Origin: Planococcus maritimus
Lineage (GTDB): Bacteria; Bacillota; Bacilli; Bacillales_A; Planococcaceae
Length of the DNA: 64,000 nucleotides
Assembly (NCBI RefSeq): GCF_001687625.2
Contig: NZ_CP016538.2
Coordinates: forward strand, 2,510,501-2,574,500
Reading direction: 5' to 3'
Positions 34,531 through 43,000 of the stretch are shown in pieces (within the stretch, counting starts at the first letter, position 1; each line of letters starts with the position of its first letter). The notes under the pieces are model-generated. The model saw nothing but the letters and a program-made list of their open reading frames with translations. It was not told where the DNA came from and ran no database searches. Made by a program: the position numbers and the translations under genes.

Positions 34531-35531
34531 TTCGCCTATACCAAGCCGGGGATGAACTCGGTATCAACGAGCTTTACGAAAAAGTATTCGGTAAAAAACG
34601 CTCGCTTGCTGAATGGCAATGGAAGTTTGAAACCTTTCCTGAGAGCGCCACAATCGTTGTCTCGGAAGAAGATGGCCATATTAACGGCCATGCGGCTTTT
34701 CTGAAGCTTACGGCGCGCCAACAAGGCAAGGAACTTATGCTCGGTGAACGGGTCGACATCATGGTCGATCCAGAAGCACAGGGGCGTGGCATTTATAAAC
34801 AGATCGTTTCTCGGATGATCCAGGAATGTAAGACTGAAGGGATCGACATCCTTTACGGCTTCCCTGCTGAGACAGCGAAACAAGTGTTCATGAAAGTTGC
34901 AGACGGCAAAGACCTTGGAAATGTCCCGCGCTTTTTAGCGGTCAACAAACCCGGCGCATTGCTTGCGGCTAAGGTCGGCAAGTTACAGGCGATTCAATCG
35001 CCGCTCGACAAAGCGTTCTCAGTCAGCATTCCGAAAAAGAGCACGCATCAATTGCGCGAGCTCGGCGATCGCTTGTCCGTAGCGGAGATGTTGTACGGGC
35101 GTTTTGAAAAACAGTACCCTCTCCACACGAAGCGAAGCGGTGGCTATCTCCAGCGACGGTTCTTGGACCATCCGACGAAGGATTACCAGGTGTATACGCT
35201 CGAGCAGAATGGCTATGCTGAAGGCTATTGTGTCTTGCATGAGGAGACAAAAGCGAACGGTGTCACCTTTACTACGATTGTTGATTTGTTTGGTCCGAAC
35301 GATGAAGCGATTATTGCGGATCAATTGAAGGCCATTCGCCGTTTCACGAAAGCGGATGCGCTCAATTGTTGGGCGGTGCCGGATAGCCCGCGCTATCGTG
35401 CTTTGAAGAAAGCCGGCTTTTTCCATATCAATAGCCCGATGCCGTTTGTGATCAAGGATTTCACTGGCACTGGTTCCTATGACGAGCTGGCTGATTGGCA
35501 TTTGTCGCAGTCGGATGTGGATTCTTATTAA
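34527..35531 (+). CDS. GNAT family N-acetyltransferase (polysaccharide operon)
   Basis: 334 aa; starts within the preceding stop (4-bp overlap), showing translational coupling. The N-terminal half is a GNAT domain: IRLYQAGDELGINELYEKVFGKKRSLAEWQWKF in two helices, INGHAAFLKL, then GERVDIMVDPEAQGRGIYKQIVSRM with the acyl-CoA loop QGRGIY. The C-terminal half (about 190-330) is a second, degenerate GNAT-like fold. Probably decorates the polysaccharide or a precursor made by this operon. Acceptor unknown. Confidence 0.82.
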   Translation: MIRLYQAGDELGINELYEKVFGKKRSLAEWQWKFETFPESATIVVSEEDGHINGHAAFLKLTARQQGKELMLGERVDIMVDPEAQGRGIYKQIVSRMIQECKTEGIDILYGFPAETAKQVFMKVADGKDLGNVPRFLAVNKPGALLAAKVGKLQAIQSPLDKAFSVSIPKKSTHQLRELGDRLSVAEMLYGRFEKQYPLHTKRSGGYLQRRFLDHPTKDYQVYTLEQNGYAEGYCVLHEETKANGVTFTTIVDLFGPNDEAIIADQLKAIRRFTKADALNCWAVPDSPRYRALKKAGFFHINSPMPFVIKDFTGTGSYDELADWHLSQSDVDSY

Positions 35532-35536
35532 TTTTT

Positions 35537-35577
35537 GCCCTTTTTCCGGGATACCGGGAGAAGGGCTTTTTTTTGGT
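35537..35577 (+). terminator. Terminator of the polysaccharide operon
   Basis: GCCCTTTTTCCGG pairs with CCGGGAGAAGGGC around GATA, followed by an eight-base T-run. Four bases after the last stop codon plus spacing typical of intrinsic terminators. Confidence 0.9.
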
Positions 35578-35670
35578 TTGTGGGGAATCGCTTTCTGGGT
35601 TGAATATGTAAGAAGCTAGTGGGATTTTATGTGTATACTTGGACATCGCTTCTTTTGTTGCTTCGACCGG

Positions 35671-36331
35671 TAGTCGCTGCCGGGCTTGGGGTTGGCCTTT
35701 CACAAGAAGCCGGGAAGAGCACCCGTCTTCTTGCTTCGGCTCACCCCTCTGCGCTGGGCAGCTTGGAGATTTCGTTGCTTGTGGTACGTACAAACAGATC
35801 TGCTTCTTTATTCAGTTGCCGGTTTTTGGGGGAATCACTTCCCGGGACTGGTGTGAAAGTAGATAGTGAGAGTTTGGGTGTCGACTTGTTTATTGCTTTT
35901 CTTTTTGCATCGGTTAGGTAGCCGCTGCCGAGCTTGGGGTTGGCCTCATGCAATAAGCCGGGAAGAGCACCCGTCTTAGTGCTTCGGCTCACCCCTCTGT
36001 GCTGGGCAGCTTGGAGATTTCGTTGCTTGTGGTATGTACAGACAGATCTGCTTCTTTATTCAGTTGCCGGCTTTTGGGGAAATCGCTTCCTGGGGCGAGT
36101 TTGCATGGCTTTGAGTGGGCAGTCGTTTTGAGCTTTGATTTTCGCTTCATGTTGGTAGTCGCTGCCGGGCTTGGGGTTGAGCTTTCGTAGTAAGCCAAGA
36201 AGAACGCTTGTCTTACTCCTTCGCTTCACCCCTCTGCGCTGGGCAGCTTGGAGATTTCGTTGCTTGTGGTGTGCACCGGCAGATTTGCTCCTTTATTAAG
36301 TTGCCGGCTTGTGGGAGAATCGCTTCCCTGG
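35671..36331 (+). repeat. Structured tandem repeat array A (3 units)
   Basis: Three ~176-bp units at 35671-35846, 35919-36094 and 36156-36331, start-to-start 248 and 237 bp. A partial unit end (TTTGTGGGGAATCGCTT) precedes them at about 35576. Each unit contains an 87-nt hairpin (35676-35762 in unit 1): GCTGCC/GGCAGC, then GGGGTTGGCC/GGCTCACCCC, then a 7-bp arm, then a 4-bp arm with an A-rich loop. A second small hairpin at the 3' end of the unit is GGGGGAATC/GCTTCCC inside CCGG/CCGG. The helices covary between copies. Units 1 and 2 are one sequence subtype, unit 3 another (TTGAGC, CAAG/CTTG). No ribosome site or persistent start codon. The rest of the interval to 36528 is AT-rich and holds only the promoter of the next gene. 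Confidence 0.9.
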
Positions 36332-36528
36332 TCTTGTGATTGTGGGGATAGCTAATTCTTGGTTGTGAAGTTGTTATGAGATTTAGCTTTGTTCTGCTCT
36401 TGTAGGTGCTAGATTGCTCGGCTTTGTGGATTTGATGAAACTGTTTCGATTTTCTTCCGTATATATGATTATGGTAAAAAATTACACTTAACTTTCAGAC
36501 CAAAACCTAATAGCAGAGGAGTGGTTGT

Positions 36529-36990
36529 ATGGATTTTTTCATTAATTTTATTGTGATTACTTTGTTCATCTTCCCTTTTATTGCGCTAATACATGAAGCA
36601 GGGCATGCTTTTTTCTTGAAGTTATCTGGCGGTGAATTGGTTGAATTTAGTATTGGAAATGGCGAAGTTTTATGGAAGTACAAGCTGTTCTACCTGAGGG
36701 TGGCGTATTTTGCGGGAGGGCACGTGGTTGCAAAAGATATTGAAGCTCTGGGGAAGTTCCAGAGGAGTCTTTTCTACTTGGGCGGCGTCTTGTTCAATTT
36801 GGTCAGCGCGGTAATCTTGGATCTTGCGACGGGCTTTGAGCTTGGGGTTTTTCGAAATTACTTGGATAGCTTCATATTCGTTTCTTATTTGACTGTCGCG
36901 ATCAACCTCCTCCCTATGACTACCCTTATCGGGGATAGCGACGGGAAGAAATTGGTCAATCTGTATCGTGAGCAAAAAGCTGCGCAATAG
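36529..36990 (+). CDS. Small M50-type (site-2) metalloprotease-like membrane protein
   Basis: 153 aa; ATG preceded by GCAGAGGAGTGGTTGT. First membrane segment carries LIHEAGHAFF, the HExxH zinc motif at about residues 21-25. A third segment has GGVLFNLVSA, matching the G-x-x-x-N conserved in S2P proteins. The last segment is followed by LLPMTTLIGDSDGKKL, a degenerate form of the NPxPxxDG third-ligand motif that keeps the final D-G. It is a minimal M50 protein with no PDZ or CBS domain. S2P enzymes cut membrane-embedded anti-sigma factors or signal remnants. It sits alone between a repeat array and the CWB2 genes. Activity is plausible but not certain. Confidence 0.8.
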   Translation: MDFFINFIVITLFIFPFIALIHEAGHAFFLKLSGGELVEFSIGNGEVLWKYKLFYLRVAYFAGGHVVAKDIEALGKFQRSLFYLGGVLFNLVSAVILDLATGFELGVFRNYLDSFIFVSYLTVAINLLPMTTLIGDSDGKKLVNLYREQKAAQ

Positions 36991-37016
36991 GTTTTCCGGC
37001 TGTGAAATTTCGATAA

Positions 37017-37052
37017 TCAAAACCAGGCGCGAATGAACGCCTGGTTTCTTTA
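37017..37052 (+). terminator. Terminator after the M50-type gene
   Basis: AACCAGGCG pairs with CGCCTGGTT around CGAATGAA, followed by TCTTT and preceded by AAA, 30 bp after the stop at 36990. Confidence 0.85.
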
Positions 37053-37130
37053 CACGATATCTACTTCTTGTAAATAGGGCCTCTTGAATTTTGCCCTCCC
37101 CCTCGTCTTTGCACAACCATTGAATGAACA

Positions 37131-37168
37131 TAAAAATACCCGGCTGCCTAAGCAGCCGGGTATAATTA
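37131..37168 (-). terminator. Terminator of the CWB2 5'-nucleotidase gene
   Basis: ATACCCGGCTGC pairs perfectly with GCAGCCGGGTAT around CTAA. On the minus strand TTTTATGTTC follows. It lies directly after the stop at 37175. Confidence 0.9.
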
Positions 37169-37174
37169 TTTCGC

Positions 37175-39661
37175 TCAGTCGTGCAAAGCTTTGATGACTT
37201 TTGGTGAAACGACTTGTGTACCGCCTGAAGTGAAGACAGTGCCGTAGTAGTGGGCACGTGTTTCGACTGTAGCGTTCACAGAGTCTTTTTTGACTAGAAG
37301 CATCGGTGCTTCATAAGCTGCAGCGAGTGCGTTTCCAGTCAAAGCATCTGGGAAGTTTTGGCCGTTAGCTGCCAAGCCTTCGCCAGCGTCTTCAAACAAT
37401 AGCTCTGCTACTGCTGCAGACGTCAAGTAACGGTCTGCACCGCTGACACGTGTTGCATCCGGCATTGCATCTGCTACTTCTTCAGAAACGGCTTGAGATC
37501 CTCCGATGATCGTTGTTGTATCGTAGAATTCAAGTTCGTCTGCTGTTGCTGCAGGAATGTAATCTGGGCGTGTTAATAGGATTGGTTTGTCGTTAACAGC
37601 TGCATACGAACCAGCAGACAAGGCATCTGGGAAGTTCACGCCGCTTACGACGACTGCTTCAGTGCCATCTGTCTCAAGTTCATCTGCGATTGCCACAGCT
37701 GTATCATAGCGAGTGGCTCCGCCAATACGTTCTACATCAAGGTCAAGACCTTCTAGTTCAGCAAATACATCAGCTGAAACAGCTTGTGTGCCGCCAAGAA
37801 CGATGGCGTTTGTTGCGCCAAGGCGTGCGATTTCTTCAGCAACACCAGAAGCAAGTGCTCCAGAGCGCGTCAATAGGATTGGCGCATCGTATTGATCAGC
37901 AAGTGGAGCTGCTGTCAAAGCGTCTGCATACTGGTCACCGCGTGCGATGACGACCGTGTCAGCAGATTCCCAGCCTTGTTTCGATACAGCGATTGCTGTT
38001 TCGTAACGGTTTTCACCAGACAAGCGCACTTGGTTGATGCGGCGCTCTTCGTATGGCTCTATGCCTTCGTCAGCGAAGGATTGTGCGTGCTCTTCGAACA
38101 TTTCCCAGTCTGTGAAACCTGGCTCCGTTACACGGCCTTCAGCATAAGCTTTAGCGAACATGTCATAGCCGTCGCCGCCTTTAGCAGTGAAAGTATTCGT
38201 TGCGACTGTATATGTTTCTTCCATATCCAATTCTGTATATTCACCATCTCCTGTATCTACGAAAGCAGACAGGACACGTTCGCCGACTGGTGCTTTGGCA
38301 TCATAGTTGAAGAACATACCGGATACGTGCAGGAATCCACCAAATTCTGGAATAGTTTTTTCACCCTCTGCAGGAGTCGCTTGGACACTACGCTCAAGTG
38401 CTTCTGTGAGTTCCTGGCCAGTGACTTCCATGATTGCCAAAGCGTTGCCGAATGGCAGGACAGTCAAGACCTCCCCATAAGTAATCGGTCCCTCATCGAT
38501 AGAAGCACGGATGCCACCGCCATTTTGAAGCGCAATTGTCGTTTCAGGATTGATTGTTTTTGCTTTTGCGAGCATGCCATCAGTAATGAAGTTTCCAAGG
38601 TTTGTTTCACTTGAACGAATTCCGAATTCTCCGCGCGTGCCGTTTAGGAAGACATTTGCTTCAACTCCGATTTCTTTTTTCTTTAAGTCATCGATTTCAT
38701 CTGCGAAAGGCTTGAGAATAGCTGCGGCCTCTTCGTCTGCATCAGCAAGCGCAACTTCATGATGCTCACCAACGAAGTTTGTTACGTTTCCAGCTTCATC
38801 GAAAGTGACATCCAGTTGACCTAGGAACTTATTGTATTCGTTCGCTTGAACAATGACTGTATCTTCTACTTGCACAGGTGGCAATAGTTTTGTGTGTGTA
38901 TGTCCACCGACGATGACGTCGATGCCATCCACTTCTGCAGCTAGAGTGCGGTCGTTGTCCACTGCCACGTTGTCATTGTAGCCAATATGAGTCAAAGCAA
39001 CGATTTTATTAACGTCTTGGTCCTCAAACCAAGTAACTGCTTCTTCGGCAGCCTCAAGATAATCCGTAAATTCTACATCTACTGGGCTTGAGATATCTGC
39101 TGTTTCAGCAGTGGTCAAACCGAAGATCCCGACTTCCTCGCCATTCACTTCTTGTACGACACCGCTATAGATTTGGCCATTGGCAGCAGTTTTGGTGAAA
39201 GCGTCTCCCGCTACAAGCGGTGACATCTTGTCATCTTTCGAGAAGTCCACGTTAGCCCCAAGCATTGGGAAGTCCGCATTTCCAACAAACTCAGCAAGTG
39301 CTCCGTGCCCATCTGCACTAGATCCCAAGTCGAATTCATGGTTTCCGAATACCATGGCGTCATAGCCCATGTAGTTCATGAGTTCTAGGTCAGCTTGCCC
39401 CTGGAATGAGTTGAAATACAGTGTTCCTGAGAAGACATCGCCTGCATCAAGCAATAGGTTGTTGGCATTCTCCGCTCGCAATTGCTTAACCAAAGTTGCG
39501 CGTTTCGGCGCATTGTCAAGATTTGCGTGCGTGTCATTCGTGTGCATGATCGTTAACTCGAAATCGCCTTCAGCTGCGTCCGCTTGTTGCGAATCGTAAA
39601 TCCCAACGACTGTTAAAGCCAGTGTCGTCGCCATTACAGAAGTGAAAATCTTTTTCGGCAT
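37175..39661 (-). CDS. Cell-wall 5'-nucleotidase with CWB2 repeats
   Basis: 828 aa; ATG with AGGATGGTG upstream. Sec signal peptide ending near ADAAE. Metallophosphoesterase domain (about 35-270) with TIMHTNDTHANLD, LLDAGDVFSGT, VFGNHEFDLG, ALTHIGYN and GGHTHTKL metal motifs. 5'-nucleotidase C-terminal domain (about 325-510) with LQNGGGIRASID and TFTAKGGDGYDMF. Then three CWB2 repeats (about 545-828) marked by RLSGENRYETA, RIGGATRYDTA and RVSGADRYLTS. Hydrolyses extracellular nucleotides to nucleosides and phosphate while held at the cell wall; a natural partner of the secreted nuclease at 26757. Single gene with its own terminator. Confidence 0.93.
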   Translation of the reverse strand: MPKKIFTSVMATTLALTVVGIYDSQQADAAEGDFELTIMHTNDTHANLDNAPKRATLVKQLRAENANNLLLDAGDVFSGTLYFNSFQGQADLELMNYMGYDAMVFGNHEFDLGSSADGHGALAEFVGNADFPMLGANVDFSKDDKMSPLVAGDAFTKTAANGQIYSGVVQEVNGEEVGIFGLTTAETADISSPVDVEFTDYLEAAEEAVTWFEDQDVNKIVALTHIGYNDNVAVDNDRTLAAEVDGIDVIVGGHTHTKLLPPVQVEDTVIVQANEYNKFLGQLDVTFDEAGNVTNFVGEHHEVALADADEEAAAILKPFADEIDDLKKKEIGVEANVFLNGTRGEFGIRSSETNLGNFITDGMLAKAKTINPETTIALQNGGGIRASIDEGPITYGEVLTVLPFGNALAIMEVTGQELTEALERSVQATPAEGEKTIPEFGGFLHVSGMFFNYDAKAPVGERVLSAFVDTGDGEYTELDMEETYTVATNTFTAKGGDGYDMFAKAYAEGRVTEPGFTDWEMFEEHAQSFADEGIEPYEERRINQVRLSGENRYETAIAVSKQGWESADTVVIARGDQYADALTAAPLADQYDAPILLTRSGALASGVAEEIARLGATNAIVLGGTQAVSADVFAELEGLDLDVERIGGATRYDTAVAIADELETDGTEAVVVSGVNFPDALSAGSYAAVNDKPILLTRPDYIPAATADELEFYDTTTIIGGSQAVSEEVADAMPDATRVSGADRYLTSAAVAELLFEDAGEGLAANGQNFPDALTGNALAAAYEAPMLLVKKDSVNATVETRAHYYGTVFTSGGTQVVSPKVIKALHD

Positions 39662-39961
39662 TTGTACACCATCCTATCAATTTTTTTGACGAACGTCTCT
39701 CAGGGCTGTATCTTTCAGACTATGTATCAAGACGTTTGTCCCTATTACCCATAATACTACAAAAGATTTCGAAGGTAAGTAAAATTTTGATAAATATTTC
39801 GATAACGCTTACATTTTTTCTTTTTCTCATTAGATACTTCATGAATATCCATATAAAGGGATTCAAAGTTACTACTTTTGACATTTAAGTATAGGATTTT
39901 TAACTTTCTACCCCTATTCCAATGAATGAGTTTCTTCTATATATAATGCAGTTAATTTAGT

Positions 39962-39994
39962 AAAACAAAAACGGAGCGCCCAAAGGCACCCCGT
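39962..39994 (-). terminator. Terminator of the CWB2 subtilase gene
   Basis: On the minus strand ACGGGGTGCC pairs with GGGCGCTCCGT around TTT (one mismatch), followed by TTTTTGTTTTA, 12 bp after the stop at 40006. The upstream remainder 39662-39961 holds AT-rich promoter sequence for the 5'-nucleotidase gene and nothing else recognisable. Confidence 0.82.
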
Positions 39995-40005
39995 CTTCAC
40001 TTATC

Positions 40006-43000
40006 TTATTTGTTGTTCAAGTACTCGTCCAATTGCTTCAAGATGTCATCGGATACGGCTTGTGATCCACCGATCACTTTCACGTACTCAACGCCATTCT
40101 TCTGCAAGTGTTCGCCAAGTTCTTTAGGTACGGATTTTCCTACCAAGTAGACGCCAGTGTCATCTTTCGCTGCCAGCGCGCCGCCTGCTAGAGCATCCGC
40201 ATAAGACTTGCCTGTTGCGACATAAACTGTATCTGTTGGGCTACCGAAGTATTTCGCCACTTCAAGTGAAGTTTTGTAACGATCCGCGCCACTGATACGG
40301 AACGAGTTCGGAAGCTCAGAAGCTGCCTGCTCGCTGATCGCGCCAGTTCCACCGATGATCAAGCTGTTTTCCACGCCTAGTTTCACCAATGCCGCTTTCG
40401 TTGCGTTCGGCACTGAATCTGTACGGGAAAGCAAGATCGGTGTTCCTTCAGATCCAGCATAGCTAGCTACGCTTAGAGCATCCGGGAAGTTTGTTCCGCT
40501 AACGACGATTGCTGATTCAGATTTACCGAATTTCTCAGCAATTTTCGCAGCTGTTTCAAAACGATCAGCGCCGCTGATGCGTTCTACTGTGATGCCGTCA
40601 GATTTCAATTGCTTAACGACAGCGTCAGAGATCGCGCCAGTTCCACCAAGAACGTGGACTGTTTTCGCGCCAAGGCGTTTGATTTCTTCGTATGTGTCAG
40701 CAGGCAATTTCGCCGTGCGAGACAATAGAAGCGGTGCATCGTGCATCTTCGCAAGCGGTACGCCTGCTAGTGCATCTGCATAGTTGTCACCACGTGCAAG
40801 GACGACTGTATCGGAAGATTCCCAGCCTTCTTGGCTCAATTCAACTGCAGTGATGTAGCGGTCTGCGCCTGAAATGCGCTCTGCACGAAGGTCTGATTCA
40901 GAACGGTCAATCTTCACTTCTTTTTCAACTTTGTTGCCAGCGCCATCTTCAGCGACAACCATGAACGAGTTCATGCCATCTACCAAATCGACTTTCGCTG
41001 TTACCGTGTTGCTGATTGGGTCCGCAATTTTGATTTCATCGAACACATCTTGGTTGTAAAGGACATCTCCATCAAGTGATAGTTTCACTAGGTTGAAGTT
41101 GTCTTTCACCGTAATTTCGAATTCGACAGAATCTTGGTCTTGATCCACTACGCTCGGAGCGTCAATCGCAAGTGTCGGGTTCACCGTATCCACATAAATC
41201 GGGCGGATGATAGAAGACGTGTTGCCGTTGTAATCAGTCGCTTCGAATTTCACTTCTTGGCGTCCTGTTTCAAGTTCAATTGTCGTATCAAATGCGAAGC
41301 CGTCTTCCGTTTCAGTGAATGTTACTTCTTTGCCATTCACTTTCAAAGTCTTCAAGTTTTCTTCGACAACATACCCTTTGACCGGTACTGTATTCGTGTT
41401 ATACAGGCCAAGCGCTGATGGGCCGTCTTCATCTACATAAATGACCGGTTTAACTGTGTCGTCTGCGTTAGAAATAGCGTAACCGCCGTTGAAGGCATGG
41501 TCATAGACAACGACTTCGATCAAGTCAGCTTCTGAAGCGTCTAAATCAAACTTATCCAAGTCGATTACTGTTTCATCTGCACCGAAGAACTCGTTTTCAG
41601 CCGGCAAGCTAGTGCCATCGACTTTCACTCGGAATTGTTTAACCCCAACCCCTTCATCAGATAAAGAAACTTCCAGCGTATTGTCTTCTTCGTTTACAGA
41701 GACTGACGCTTCGGGTGCGACTGTATCGATATAAACCGGCAAGGTCTTGCTCTGCCAATCTGCCTCTTCGTAGTCCACCTTCGCTTTTAATTCGTAATCA
41801 TATAATCCGTCTGCAGCTACTTTTCCTTCGACTTTGCCGTCCCAAGCACGCGATCCGTTATAACTGAAGTAGCTACCGCTTCCACCGTTAAAGTAGTTTT
41901 TGCGAACATCTTTTTCGATATTCACTGTGCGCAATTTTTTGCCTTCGGCATTCCAGACATTTGTCTGGAGCTCATCAGCATTCCGCAGCAATGTCGGGAT
42001 GCCGTTGATAGAATCGTTCAAGCCATCGTTGTTTGGAGAGACCGGATAAACCAGTTTTCCATCTACTTCAACCAAGTCCAAGAACTTAAGTCCATCGTAT
42101 GCATCTCCGAAGCCATCTTCCGCTAGATAGTCTTCATAAAATCTCGGTTCGTCTTTTTCTTCAACGCCGAAGGAATCAATGATGTCCGGACGGTCCCATT
42201 CGCCGTAGAAGCTGATGTATGGCAAGACCAGATCAGGGTTTGCTGAACCTTCTTCAGCCATCAATTTCACAAAGCCTTCAACGAAGACATCTTCTTCAAG
42301 CGCTTTCGTAATTTCTTTGCCATCTTTGTCAAGTCCAGGCACTTGTCCTGCACTGATATCGATTGTAACTGTCACATCAGTCGTACCATTTGCCGGTACT
42401 GTCACTGTTTCAGGAGCTGTTACTTTTGCTCCTTGAAGTGCGCCTGATTTCAACAAGTTAGATGTTACGTCGCCATCTTCTTGGAACATATCCACAAGTA
42501 CGGATGTGTCGACTGAATACGTTGCCGCTTCATCGGACATGTTTTCAGCTGTCAATGTGAATGTAAAGGAATCTTCTGTGAAGTCCTTGATGTTCACTTT
42601 TGCTTCATTTGTCGATTTTTCAGTCAAGATGACTGGCGTTGTAACAGCGCCGTTCAGCTGCATCATCCCTGCGCCTTGACGACGAGGAGAAATGGTATCG
42701 CCTGATTTACCATGCGTAATATCTGCTGTATTCAGCATCAATACTTTCGCTAGGCGAGTACGTTCTTCAACAGATAGGTTTTTGTACTCGTCATGGTTTT
42801 TCAAGTATTGCTGAACGAGTGCCGCGCCGCCTGCAACGTGTGGAGCTGCCATCGACGTTCCGCTCATGACGCCGTATTTGTCATTTTCAAGCGTTGACAA
42901 GATGTTTCCGCCTGGTGCAGACAATTCCGGTTTGAACTCAAGGTCCGGCGTTACGCCCCACGATGTGAAGTCTGTTGCACGACCGACTTCAGGTCCTTCT

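Noticed and set aside
35671..36331. Possible CRISPR array
   Set aside because: Units are ~176 bp with conserved spacers in array C, far from 25-40 bp repeats with unique spacers, and no cas gene is present.
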